Source: Epiperipatus broadwayi (taxonomy: Eukaryota; Onychophora; Udeonychophora; Euonychophora; Peripatidae). Taken from it: DNA of 64,000 bases. Under the pieces are notes generated by a model. It did not search any database. It worked only from the letters and a program-made list of their open reading frames with translations, and had not been told where the DNA came from. Each line of letters opens with the position of its first letter. The first letter of the stretch is position 1. Below are positions 22,080 to 35,229 of this stretch, piece after piece. The stretch covers positions 773,870-837,869 of the forward strand of contig JAQFVV010000286.1 of the NCBI GenBank assembly GCA_028023455.1, in the 5' to 3' direction. The translations under genes and the position numbers were made by a program.

Positions 22080-22720
22080 GTAAAGTGTGAGGATTGGCTA
22101 TCCTAATATAAAGCTGAGCACTGATTGTATATATGTGTGGAGATAATATTCTGGACCAACTGATGAGGGCTGGTTTAGCACAAAATACATATATTTGTGA
22201 TTATTTATCTTTTCAACATGTGTGTGATCAGGTGGGTCAGCAATATGAGATGGCATTGAGAGTAGTGGGTCATGTGAAATTTTGAGTTCGAATCCTGTAT
22301 ATATTACATATATAGATACATGTTTAAGCCTGTACAATGTATTAATTTATATAAATAGTGTGTAAAAGGTCTGCCCATCCCTCACATATGTATATGTAAA
22401 TGAATTATTCTCCTGCATATGAGAAGTCAGAATGACTAATACATCAACATGGGTAGAATGCCAACCTTGACATTATCATAGGCTTTGAACATTCCATCAT
22501 CAGATTTTCAATGAAATGGAAGGGTGAAGAGTTGAGGGTTGGAGTAGTTTGAAGCCTGTTCATTAAAATGTGAGGATTGGTTATCTTAATATATGTGTGG
22601 AAATGGTAACCTGGACCAACTGATAAGTGCTGGTTTAGCATAATATATGTATATTGATGATTATTTATCTTTTCAACATGTGTGTGATCAGGTGGTCAGC
22701 AATATAAGATTACATTTCAA
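22080..22720 (+). mobile_element. Family-2 hammerhead repeat, tandem of 460-bp units
   Basis: CTGGACCAACTGAT occurs at 22151 and 22611, a direct period of 460 bp. The first copy has CTGATGA but AAA in place of GAA after stem II. The second has CTGATAA and AAT. Both are probably inactive. A pol III B-box-like GAGTTCGAATCC lies at about 22284-22295. Spacing close to the 477 bp of the 5.66-kb copy supports a monomer of 460-480 bp. Confidence 0.75.
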
Positions 22721-22949
22721 AATAAATATAAGTAATTGATATGAATAAAAAATATGGAAGTGAAATAAATGGAAGATATATTTTTGACATAAAGTGAGTT
22801 ATTATTAAACGTAAATAGTATGAGTATGAATGAAGCACTGAATAAAATAACAATTCCTAGTTATATCCTACCATTCTTATAACTGTGTTGGCTTTATTCT
22901 TTTTTGATATAAAAAATTACTATATATTTATAAATGAAATAAATATAGC

Positions 22950-24190
22950 TCTAAAGTATTAGTTGCAAAAACAGTTGCATCACTTGCAAAATCTAGATGG
23001 TTAAATAAACTCCATTGAATTCTCAACCCTCCTCTCCTCAGATTTTCATTTTAATTCACAAAATATTTATTGTAAAATTGATATAAAAAAAATTTATAGA
23101 TATAAAATCATTTTTTTATGTATCCCTTCAATGTTAAATCTTAGTACCATTCTGATAAGTAGTCTTCAGAATATGACATTTGATTATTTTAATGATATAA
23201 TATCCTAATTACCATAGAAATATTATAGAATCACTGGTCTTTTTGTAATCTATAAATACAAATAATAGTGGCAACTCTTATTTAGTATCCCTTCATATAA
23301 TTTTCTCAATAGTTGAATGTGGCCCACTATTCTAAAATTATTTTAAAATTCAACTTGTTCTTTTGGTTGATTAAAATTCATATTAGTTGCAATTATTTTA
23401 GAAAGATTTTATAAAGAAATGATAAAAGATAAATAGGTCTCTAATTTTGAAATCTTCTTTATCACATTTCTTAAATCCCAATAATGTTACTACTATATTT
23501 CTAAACCATCGAATACATTTTTATTATGTAGGCATTTTATATATAGCTTTGCCAAATTTTTTTCTTTTTTTTCCACCTGCTTCTATTAAAATATTAATAG
23601 TAATTCCATCATTTTCTAAGCTTTTTCCTTCTTCATAGATTTAAATCTGTATCTGCCATCTTTATTTAAAATGTGGGGGCAAATAAAAAGATGTAGCAAC
23701 TTTGGTAAATACTTTATTTTGTTGTTCTTTATTAGTTTTCTCTATAGAACTTTTGCACATACTTGATGATGTTATCTTTTTTTTAGTTATAGGTCCAACT
23801 TTTTTTTATTACATAAACAACTTTTCATCAATATCATGATGTTAAACATGCCTGAAACTTTTAGTTTTTTACTATAACTTTCTTGCCAATTCATCATTCA
23901 GCATTAATTTTTTTTTACTGTTTTATAAACTCCATTGTTTAATTCTTTTTAATAAATTATTTTTTTAAAAAAATTCATATTTCTTTTTTCAGTCATAATA
24001 GTCGTCTTAAAACATTTATTGATAAATCACTGCTTTTTGTACCAGCTATCTTTGTTGTAATTTTTAATAGAATATCAGTTATCATTTTACTAATTTTATC
24101 CAAATCTGAACCTTCTTGGGTATCTGATAATATTTTCAAATTATTTGAAAGTTCTATTTAATTTAAGTGTTTGTGTAGACATAATAAAAT
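22950..24190 (-). pseudogene. RTE LINE remnant, antisense
   Basis: On the minus strand the order matches the LINE at 15.2-18.5 kb. A segment near 24080-24110 reads GSDLDKISKMITDILLK (compare DSDLNEINMKTTDTLLK), and a catalytic-motif remnant LDFASDATVFAT lies near 22965-23005, with S in place of the first D. Many frameshifts and stops are present. It is older than the two main copies. Confidence 0.7.
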
Positions 24191-27100
24191 GTCAGTCTTT
24201 TTTTTTCTTGTTTGATTTTAATGGAGGATATGCTAACTTATGAAGCATTGAACTGTGTTGCTATGATGATAATAGTATGGATATAAAAATGTTTATTATT
24301 AATTGTATTGTGTAAGATTGTAAATTTATTTTATTCATTTTAGAAAGGAAAATGGATATGTGAATAATAAAACATATAGGTTTGATAAAATTCTTATTTT
24401 TTTGTTATTGTGTGTTTCTTTTTTTTTTACTGCATTCACTATAGTAAATTATGAACGATATCACTAAATGTTAATATTTTAAATATATTTGTTCTTTTCA
24501 TTTGCATAATACTATACTGGGAAGATATGTATGAAAAATATATTTCCAGGGTAATATATTGAGAAAGTGGTATAAATTGTTTATGTAAGAATTAAAATTA
24601 CTATTTGTATTACTGAAATGAAAATGTTTGTTGTATATTTGTTTTATTTGTTGTATAATAGAATTTTTATTGCAGAGACACTGCTTAAAATTGACCAGAG
24701 TTCATTTGGACTATAGTCTTTATGGTGTAAATGGAAAAATTTATAAATAGGACTGATTTGAAAAAAAAAACTCTCCTGTTTTAGTTTCAATAGAAGAACA
24801 TCTAAATTTCTTTATATGATTTTTATTTATTTATTTTAAAAGTTTATAATTTTAACTGGACAAAATTCAAGGATGAAAAACAATATTATCTGTCCATGAA
24901 GTGGGCAACTTGACAAAGATTTATGAGGAGCAACAATTTATTATAGAAATGAAAAGTAGCTAAAAAATGTTTGCATTATAAACCATCTGAATATGTTTGT
25001 CCTTTAAAATGATGTTACCTATATTTTAATAGCAGAATGTAAATATTAGCAATATCAGAATGTATACAGTAATCATAGTCAACTGTCAGTTTAATTTTCT
25101 TGAACAAATTAATCATTTTATCTAAGATATAAATCGATTTAATTTTCCATTATATCGTTTTAGATAAAGGTAGCATCTATTCATTCATAATATTTTGAGA
25201 TAAATATTTTCTCATGAAAAAATATTTTTCTATATTATCATGAATATAAACTAGTGTTTATGTGATTTTAATGTCATATAAACCAATAAAAGAGAGAGAG
25301 GGGGGAGAGAGTGGTCTCTTCTGCAAGTCAGATTTTTATTATATAATTTATTAACTAATTACTTCCATTGTTTAATAGTAATAGTTTTAAAAAGGCATGT
25401 AGTAAGTAAATATTACCACTATTCTTATTTTTAAGGTAATATTTATAAATATTACATGTTAAAATCTAACAGAAATAAATGTTAGATAAATATTATTATT
25501 ACCATTGAGATACGACAGATTATAAACACGAGCACAATCTTAATAACAATATAAATAAATTACCATTGAGATACGACAGATTATAAACACGAGCACAATC
25601 TTAATAACAATATAAATCAATTAGATAGTTTTCCTGAAATTTGTGATGATGATGTTATATTTAATTTTAAATGATGAAAATAGTCCACTATATTAATACA
25701 AAGTAGTCAGTTATATAATAAAACTTTATATAGAGTTGTACATTTTTTGTGTAACAAAATAAAACATTTTTTATTTTATAAATTAATAAAGCATATATAT
25801 ATTATCATCCCTGTTTTATTTTTATATATGTACTGTATATAGTTTTTTTTATAAAAATCATAATACAAAGATTTTTTTTTTAAAAAAAACATATAAAAAA
25901 ATATTTAAGCCAAGATGTTATAGATTAATTTATGTTTACGAATTTTTAGACAAAAATATCAAAATGAGATTATAAGTTTATGAGAAGTGTGATTTAAATT
26001 AAATAGTATTGTATAAGGCTTGTAGCTTTAACATTTAAAAAAATTTCTTTTTTTCCTCTTCTTTCTTCTCCACAGGCGGTCTCCATTTCTGTTTGTTTAT
26101 TGTTAAGCAATATAAAATAGTGAGTTCAAGCATATATTTTTATAAATTAGCTCTAATATATATATATTATAATGGTAAAAATGAAAAAGCCTTTATATGG
26201 AGATAAAGGAATAATAAATAATCATTATTAATAATAAATGCAATAAGATAAGAAGAGAAAAAAGACAAAAGATCATCATAAGTACCTATATTAAATATAA
26301 ATAATAGCATAGCATTATCAGAAACTACTTATCAACAATCATTATTTGGGATTTGAATTAAGAGATGGGTACCAAGAGATGTATTATAAAATTTTAAATT
26401 ATCATCAAACCAATGCATGAACATATCTGAGTACTAAATAACTACAAAACCTAAGCATATCATAAAGTCCTGGACTCATTAAATGAGTGCTGATTATCAC
26501 CAATGCTATGATTTATCATGTTTCTTGAGTATATTGTCCATTAATAGATTAGTAATTATTAGCATAAAATATATAAATAAAGTGAAGTATATAAATTTTA
26601 AATGTTATTTTCATAACTTAGAACTACCTAAAAAATTCTAAAAATAATTATGTATATTTTCATATACACATATCCCAAATATAGTTATTTCTGGAGCTAG
26701 CTTCTTGATTCACAAAAGCTCTGGGAGCTATACATGAACAAGAGCAGACACAATGTTTAAGTTATATTAGAATTACTTTATTGGACTAACTTAAAAATAA
26801 TGATTAATAATCTTATTAATCAAATAGTTATAAAACAGTAAAAAAGTCTCACAAATACTCTACAATAAAAATTGATCATTCTGATTTGTGAGTTAATTAT
26901 AAATAGGTATATATTATTTTAATAAATTGAAAAACAAAGCGATAAGTTTTTAGCATTGTTTAAATTACAGTTTGCAGAAGTGGTCTTGAATAAATACATC
27001 TATGTAATTTTTACACGTCAGTGTTTAATAATACATATTATTTTGAGGTTTTTTTTTTAACTTTTATAATATTTAACCATTCAATAATTTATAAATAATA

Positions 27101-28180
27101 AATAGGCTTATATATATATATGTGTGTATGCTCACACACGTGTAATAATAATATAAAAAAATCTCCCATTATTAATCTAGTTATTTTTACATTATAAAAA
27201 AAATATTTTTTTTAATCTGACCTTTTTTAAATTATAAACAAAAGTTTTTAGGTTAAAGAAACATTATTTCACCTTTTTGAAAGTTTGTTTCAGTTTTTTC
27301 CCTGGAGACTTGAAGATCTTTGGTCTTTTGTTTTCTTTCTGGAAAATAGCAATTTTATAAAACTTGTCTGAGTATTTTTTAGTCAATTTATTCAAAAGTT
27401 GTTTACAAGATTGAAAACAAGTATAAGTTAATTTAATATTTTGTGCAATAGGGAAATAATTTGAGTTTCTTTAACACTTTATTTTAAAAAATATTTGAAT
27501 ATATATATACTTTTGCTTACCACTGAATTTTTTCTATTTGTGCTTTATATATAATAACTTCATATATAAATATTATATTCTTTTTATTAAAAAAATATGT
27601 TTGCATAGCATACATATATCTCTATAAACAGTTTGTGCTTTCATGTATATCTATCACAGCTCAATATACACTACTGGAATCTGACAGTAGACTGATTTTT
27701 TATATAGATTGCGAGTATGTCACATTCTGGTTATTAGATACTTAAGATAAATGCTGATAATTCTCAACTAAGTCCATTTTCTATCATCTCTAAACTTCAG
27801 GGCTGAAACACATATTGTAACTAATGAGACATCACAGAACTATTCTACAAAGTATGTTTAGAAATTCAAACTCAATCAATGTGAAAACCAGCAGTAGCTG
27901 TCCATTCTATTTCTATAATGTTCCAATTTAATTAAACTTCCTATTTTTTATAGTGGACGCTATGGAATGTCAAACAATTTTTAAAAGAAGATTAATTGTA
28001 AATCTTTTTTCATTCCCATAAAAAAAAAAAAAAGATTATAACTAAATTACATTTGTTTGTTTTTTTAATTTAAAATCATCAAAATCAAAACTACATTTCA
28101 AATTAGTTTTTTAATTCAAAATTTTTTTTAATATATTTTAACTAGATGTCTAAAAGTTTCAGATCTTCTTCTAACAATTA
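24191..28180. other. AT-rich stretch without a recognised gene
   Basis: No coding signal. Noted features are a GAGAGAG run at about 25290-25312, a 61-bp tandem duplication (separate entry) and a splice-acceptor-like pyrimidine tract at 26045-26076. Numerous A and T homopolymers occur. Confidence 0.5.
25499..25620. repeat. 61-bp perfect tandem duplication
   Basis: The unit starting ACCATTGAGATACGACAGAT at 25501 repeats at 25562 with no visible change over about 56 bases. This implies recent slippage or duplication. Confidence 0.9.
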
Positions 28181-28290
28181 TCTTTTAGATAAATGCTTTG
28201 CTTGAGTTGGTTTTTTAGATCTAATGTCTCAACTCCTCACTGAAGAGACCCATAGGTCGAAACCGGTCTGGGGATGGGGACCATTTAAAA
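28181..28290 (+). mobile_element. Family-1 hammerhead repeat, fragment
   Basis: TTTTAGATCTAATGTCTCAA and the hammerhead at 28234-28274 match family-1 copies at 2.4 and 17.05 kb. The rest of the unit is not evident, so this is a truncated copy or a solo ribozyme segment. Confidence 0.65.
28234..28274 (+). ncRNA. Hammerhead ribozyme motif, family 1, intact core
   Basis: Stem I TCCTCA (28234-28239) pairs with TGGGGA (28269-28274). The core CTGAAGA is at 28240-28246. Stem II is GACC-CATA-GGTC (28247-28258), a perfect 4-bp helix with a tetraloop. GAA is at 28259-28261, self-complementary stem III ACCGGT at 28262-28267, and C17 at 28268. Cleavage would lie between 28268 and 28269. Every consensus core nucleotide is present. 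The 6-base palindromic helix III would favour dimer activity. Confidence 0.85.
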
Positions 28291-30639
28291 TAAAAATGAT
28301 TTGAATGCCTTCTCTTGTAGTAGCATTTATCATAAAAAAAAAAAAAAGCTTGTTTAGAGCTATTAGCATGCTCTTAATTTTACATATTTGTAAGTGCAAG
28401 CTATATATAAGTCATGTGACATCTGACTTGTTACTATTACTATTATAAATTAGATTGGAATTTTATAATTACACATATATTCATTAAAGTAAATATATTT
28501 ATTTTATATAGAAATAGTTTTATTTCTTTGTTATATTAAAAATTTCAAAATTTTGTCAAAATCAGAAATAATTCAAAATATAGAGATCTTTTTTTATATA
28601 ATTTTCAATAATTTAATTTAAAGTATCAAATATTATCACAGTTAATTTTATTTTAACATTCATTTATGTAAATTTTGTCCAACTTCATTTCTTATTTTTT
28701 TAAGCTCTAAATATATATATATACTCATAAACATTATAAAGTTTATATATTTATTACGTTGTATACCATGACAATAATCCATCTCACTATTTAACTCGGT
28801 TCAATAAAATAAAAGTCCATGTTTTTTTTTTCATCTTAATCAACCAAAATAATGATAATAAAATCATTAATATTTTTAATTAGAAACTTCAAATATTTAG
28901 GTTCTTGAAATCAATGGTTGATTTTTTTTTGCATTGATTCAATTCATGAGATGTAAAATTGAGTTAAGGGTAGCAGACATATCACCTTATAAGTACCCCA
29001 ATATTTAAAGTATTTTTACATAGTTTTTTATGTCTTTAATAAAAATTTTATACAATCATTGTGAAGGTCTAAAGATAAAACAGTTTTAAAAAATAAGTCT
29101 AAAAAAACAGTTTTGAGATGCAAATGGAACATTGGTCAATTTTTGCATATGAAAAATATAAATCAAATGCAATGGTAATTCATCGATTAAGCTAACTAGG
29201 GACTTTATTACTGCAAAGAAAATTATCTTTTAACAAAAGAGTTAATATATTTGATTATGAGAGTTTGGTAAATTTTAGGAATGAGAGTTTGATAAATGAC
29301 ATATAAACATAATAGAAAGAAATATTCTGAAAAGATGGTTATGAATTAGTTTTTTTCACTAAATGATGATTAGTTTTAAATGTTGATTTAGTAAATTAGA
29401 GGATATATAAATAATATTATGGAGAAGCCTGTAAAAATAGAAAAATAGTTTTACAATTTATTTATCTGTATTAAATTGAAAAGAACTCTTCTTGGTAAAT
29501 TATTGATTACAGTAAATAGCTTAGACAGTAGTTTTGAAATAAAAAATAATTATGAAATCATCCTTGCAAAAAAATATGTTTACAGTGATATTTGTATTTC
29601 TGTTTGTGGTGATTAATCTTATTTATTAAAATATTTAAGTGGAAGATAAAGAAAAGAAAACTTATTTGGGATCTTTCAGGTGGAAGAATTATGAATCACA
29701 AAATTAGAAGTATCTTTTTATTCAAAGTAATATGAATTTTATGATTCAATTTAAGATTGTTGAATAAGTAGAGGAAGAAAAAATGTAATGTAACAATTGG
29801 ATAAATTTGTACTTGGATGTAGAGAAACATCTTACTAGATGATGATTAGAGCTTTTTTCTATATTATCTAACAGGACTTATTAGATTTTTAAATATAGTG
29901 ATCACAGAATAAATAAGAGTTTTTTTCACAAATGAAATCTTTTTGATTCATGATACAGGTTCCATCTTATTCTTAATGAATGATTTTATAATTTTAATGA
30001 TAAGGAAAATTATCTATATCAGTAACAAATTATTGAATGTTTAGAAATAAATTTGTGTTTAAAGAAAAATAATCATAGTCACTGAGATTAACTAAGTAAT
30101 AGTTTTAACATTATGTGGAAAGAAAAATGATTGATAATTATCTGGAATTATGAAAATTAAAAACTTATATTTTTTAAAGATAAGTTTTAGAATAAAAATT
30201 ATTTTAAAAACAATGTCCTGTTTAGTGAGATCAAAGAGTATTTTACTGAAATTAAAAAATTAGAATAGGGAAACATTGAAGATAAGATGGGTTTGGTTTT
30301 AAACAAGTAATAGATTTTCAGTAATTCTGCTTCATTCTCATAATTGCTATAAAATCTTTTTTGTGGTTAAAGTGTAAAGAATTCAGATTTATTTCTTATC
30401 CAATGTAGATGGTGAACATTAGCAATAAATATCTTGCTTATTTTAGTAGACATATATTTGACTAATATCAGTAGTTTAAGCTTATAGGTTTGTTTTAATG
30501 CAACAATCATTTACTAATATTAAAAAAACTTGTGATTAAGTATTTACTTTATAATGGATCTTATCTAAATCTTTTAATATACCCTAAAAAAATTGTGTTT
30601 ACTGTTCACATTAAAACAAAAAAATAATGTTAATAATAA
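28291..30639. other. AT-rich stretch without a recognised gene
   Basis: Homopolymers and a short (TA)n near 28710-28722. Nothing else recognised. Confidence 0.5.
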
Positions 30640-31290
30640 CATTCCGGTTTTTTCATTACATTGATAATGTCTATGTTGCCTTTATACAATCATTGGAAAA
30701 ACTAATCTCCACTATAGAATTTAAATTTTGTAATGAATATGTCATTATCATATAATAATTAATTCTTATTGCATTTAAATATAACATGTTAAATACAGTA
30801 GCATTATTTTGTAGCATGTTTATATTTAATATCCAAGCTATCTAAAGTTATCCATCTATTTAATTTAATTCATCTTTTCAAATTGATGATAATCCAATTT
30901 AAACATTGTTGAAAATATCCATTAGAACATTTATATTTTGTAAATTATCTTTTGAATTGACAAAAATAATATAATTATCAGCATGTAATAAATCTAGAAT
31001 CCAAAAATTTGAAGTACTATTTATTTTCAATCACTAAAAATTAACACTTCACTGTTAAACAAAAATGTTTGTTTGGCGAAGTTAGCAGAAAATTAAAAAT
31101 TAAGATGGAGTACACATCCATATTTAATTTTTCCCCAAAAACTTCATGCTTTCTCATTTTATCATTAGAGTGTATACAATATGAAGCATTAAGTTTTAAG
31201 GATTTTAAACCTTTTTTAATTAACTAAGTCAAATGCTTTAAAGAAAGTGATAAAAGCAATGCATTTCTGGATACTGTAAAGAACATCAAA
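30640..31290 (-). pseudogene. Very decayed LINE reverse-transcriptase remnant
   Basis: Minus-strand translation gives IAFITFFKAFDLVN near 31215-31260, similar to an RT motif-A segment. Nearer 30940-31000 it gives LLHADNYIIFVNSKDNLQNI, similar to the FADD-type catalytic region followed by NSxxxLQ. The order and spacing fit a non-LTR RT of a lineage other than the RTE copies here. Heavy decay makes this tentative. Confidence 0.45.
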
Positions 31291-33140
31291 TCTTTAGTAA
31301 AAACTTAATTACTTCAAACTAAAAGCAAACTCATTTCAGAGAACTTACTAGTGAATGCATCTGGGGTTAAAGCATGAAAATTTGCTTTCCCTGTCAACTG
31401 TATATGAGATACCAAAGTTTGTTTAGTACTTAAGGACTTTCTAAAATGTATAGTGTATTTTGTCAAATTATTAATAATTTTATAACTTTAATATTTAGTC
31501 AGATATAATAGATAAAAAATAAACAGATAATAATCACTACAGGCAAAAATTATTGAATTTACATTATTTTAATTTAATCAGTTGTAATTTTAATATACTT
31601 TTTCCTTAGATTTTAAATCTGAAAAAGTTTTTATTCTTTCACTAACATTCATTTTCTGGGCAACAGTATTTTTACTAGATCTCACTCTCTGTTATCGATC
31701 ATATCTATTTTTATAAGCTTTAATTTGCTAAAATTTATTTCAGCTGTTGCTACCATTTTAAGAATTATCAGCAAAATTCTCAATACGATCCATGCATTTG
31801 GAACTACATTCTCCCATTTTTTTTGCTTTTAAAATTTGTAAAGTTACTAATCACAAAGTGATTTATAGCTAATTGAGTTTACTAAAATAGCACTGTGCAG
31901 TAGTCAATTTTATAATAATAGAGATATGAAAAGATTCTCTCAGCCACATATTTTTTATAATGATCATTTAGACAATTCCAGAAATATTTAACCTAACATT
32001 ATCTTTAACAGGTTTCCCTAAAGAGCATTTGCTTCCCATAATTTGTAAGTTAGCATACGTATAATTAATTTTGGTCATTGCAAAGTAATTGTTCACATGG
32101 AATTTGTAATTGCTTAAACACTAATATTTTGTTATAATAGATCCATACATTGAAAAGAACAGAAATATTCAATATTAACATCCTTCATTTTGACTTAAGT
32201 ATATGCACATTCAATAAATAGTAGTAATTAATTAATCCTTTGTAAGTCACATATTTATTTCTTTAATAAAATCATATTTATTTTTATAAATGTAGATAAA
32301 AAACAAAGTTATCATTCTGTAGTAATTTAAAATATAGCATAATAAAATACACATGCATCTTCCTGTTTTAATCTGACTTTTATATAAGCAGAATATAACT
32401 TGAACTGAGAGTTTATAAATTTTGTTAAATAGTCCTGCATAGATTTCCACAAGATATTATAAAGTTCACACAATTTTGTTAAAAGATTATAATGTTCATA
32501 CATTTTCATTTTCTTCTTAATTATAATAATAAATAAAAGCAAACAAAGTAGAGCAAATTTATCAGCATTATTATTTAAAAAATAATAATAATAGTAATAA
32601 TATTAATGATAGTGTTAATTTAATATTTAATTAAGTTGAGGAATTTAAGGAAGATATACCTTTCTTATCATTTAGCTGGTCATCCTAGCTTAAACCTTTC
32701 TGGTAACTAGAATTCCCATAATGACTTTTAAAACTTCACTTTGGAGCTTAAATTGATTTGACTTCTGGAAGAGATAGAAGACTTGGCACAGGCAGAATAA
32801 ACAAAGCAATGGTTGAAAACAACAATAATAATGAACAATTTTTATTAGTGACTATCATTTAAATAGATATCCCTTCCTTCACTCAAATGCTCATTTCACC
32901 CTCCAAAGATCAACTCCACCATTTGCACTCAGTAATGAAATAAAAATATTCAAAAAAATCTTTTTTTGAAAAAAAAATCATTTTGACCTTCTCAGTTAAA
33001 TTAAATCAAATAAAACAAAAAATAAAAAAAATAACTTTTTACAATCTTGAAACAAATAAATATTAACTATGAAATAAAATCATTGATAATATTATTTAGT
33101 TTGTTAAATAATTCACCAATTCAACTATCCACTAATCACT

Positions 33141-33190
<50 letters not shown>

Positions 33191-34817
33191 GCAAAATTAT
33201 TAATATATTTACTGTAGTTTAAATGTTTTATTGTAAATGTAGTATTATTCACTGTAATTAAAACATGAAAATGAAATGAAAAGATGATACTGACATACAT
33301 GCATACACATGTGCTGCTACATAAATGTTAAATTATCCTGACTAAATGTAACTGATATGGCTATGGGTTAAACATATTTCATTGATTATAATACCTGCAC
33401 ATGGATGGGTGTCAATGAATAATAGATCAGAAAACCATTCAAATAAATACCAACACTATTCTATCAATAAATAGAACTTTGCACCAACTTAACTGGTATA
33501 ACAACAATTCCTGCAATAATCCATCCTCCTTTCTTACATTAAACGCCTCATCAAATATAATAATAATAATAAATGCTTGTAAAAAAATTGCTAACCAAAA
33601 TGCACAAGTGACTCACATATAAGTTTTTAGACCATTAATAGAAAAATTTTAAAATTTTAGGGCTATTTCATTTTTTTAGTAAAATGCAGCTATTCACTAT
33701 TGATACAACATAGTTTAATTACTTGTGCCCATTTAGAAGGTCACAATATATATATATATGTGTGTGTGTTAATGAATATGTATTTGTGTATGGTGGACAT
33801 GTTGGGCTAAAATGTCCACTATCATGCCTAGATTTTAAGCAAGATTAATTTTTTTTAATTTGCAAAAAGACTGATAAATAGATATCTAGTTATTATTAAT
33901 TAGAAGCTAAATAAGTTACCATTAAAATTTCACATCACCAACAATTTGGCAAGACTGATAACAATATATATATATATATGTTCTTTTTTTAAAAAAACTT
34001 TTGCAAAGATTTTTATCATGTAGGAGGCTGTTTTAATTATACAATATATATATATTATATTTAAAAACTGAAATCTTATAACTAGATGTTCCTTTCTAAA
34101 TATTGAAATAGATATTATCAAATAAAAGATAAAATAATAAAGTATCTTAAAGCCATATTTTTTTATGAAAATATTTTTTCAAATAATAAATGGAAATTTT
34201 TATTTTAAATACATTTTTTCTCTAAAGATTATTTCATTTCTTTACACAAACTGAAGTCTAATCATTGTAATTTTTGATCAAAACTGATATGAAAACTAGT
34301 TAATTTTATATATATATAAAAAAAAATTTTAAGTTCAAAAGTGTCTATTTATATTATGTTCCAAAAAAAAATTTAGTTTGACAATGAGCAAAAGAAATAA
34401 TTTAAAATGACTAAAACAACTGAAATATTTTAATAAAAAATGTTTTTAACTGCATTCATGCTTAAGTAATATAGAATCAATATAAAATCTAACATTTTTT
34501 AATATTGAGAAAAATGAAATTTGAATAAATGTTTTAAAATATTAGGAAATCCATTATTCAAATATTCATACTTACATACAGTTTATGATCTAAACATACT
34601 AAATAAAAATATTAGTTTATTCATTTATTTTCTTTTTTAATTTAGGTTTTATTAATTAAAATAATTTAATAATAAATAAATTACATTTTATTCTCAAATA
34701 TAATCTATTCTAATACTGTTAGTGTCTGATGGATGGTGAGAGAGCAATTCTAGTTTGAAGTTATAATTTTTTTGATACCTAAAAAAGAGACTATTGGACT
34801 CTAAGTTTGAAATAGCC
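31291..34817. other. AT-rich stretch without a recognised gene
   Basis: Contains (TA)n at 33143-33186, shorter (TA)n runs near 33747, 33965, 34045 and 34307, and many A/T homopolymers. No coding motif was found. Confidence 0.5.
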
Positions 34818-34980
34818 AAAACTCTCTATATGTATTCCCACTCAGTGCAAGCCAGAGTAATCAATGGATGCCAGAAGGCTTGTGCATTAAATCCCCATAT
34901 AGTGAACTCAGTGCAAGCCTTCTGGCATCCATTTATATTACTCTGGCTTGCACTGAGTGGCAATACATATAGAGAGTTTT
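34818..34980. repeat. Hairpin built from family-1 element ends
   Basis: The left arm from 34818 (AAAACTCTCTATATGTATT) through TGGATGCCAGAAGGCTTG is mirrored by the right arm ending AATACATATAGAGAGTTTT at 34980. Arms are about 65-70 bp around a short loop. The arm sequence is the left end of the hammerhead element at 16923-17377. No ribozyme core remains. Confidence 0.85.
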
Positions 34981-35229
34981 GCCTGTTTTAATAACAGTTA
35001 AGAGCAAGCATAAGAAATGGTGATCATGTGATGTTTATTGACTCTATGTTTGACTCCAAAAACATTTATCAAGACTGGCATTTAAGTTAAAAAGTAAGTC
35101 TAAGTATAAATATTTCCATTATGGTAATTAAAAATAAATAGAAATTAAACTATTTATATTATATAAAAGATTGACTTTAGAAATTTTAAAGTCTTTTAAA
35201 CAATGTGTTATTTTCTAAATTAAGTACCA

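Noticed and set aside
26045-26120. Splice-acceptor-like sequence: long pyrimidine tract then CCACAG before GCGGTCTCC
   Set aside because: The following frame closes after about 14 codons and there is no neighbouring exon, donor or protein similarity. Pyrimidine runs are common here.
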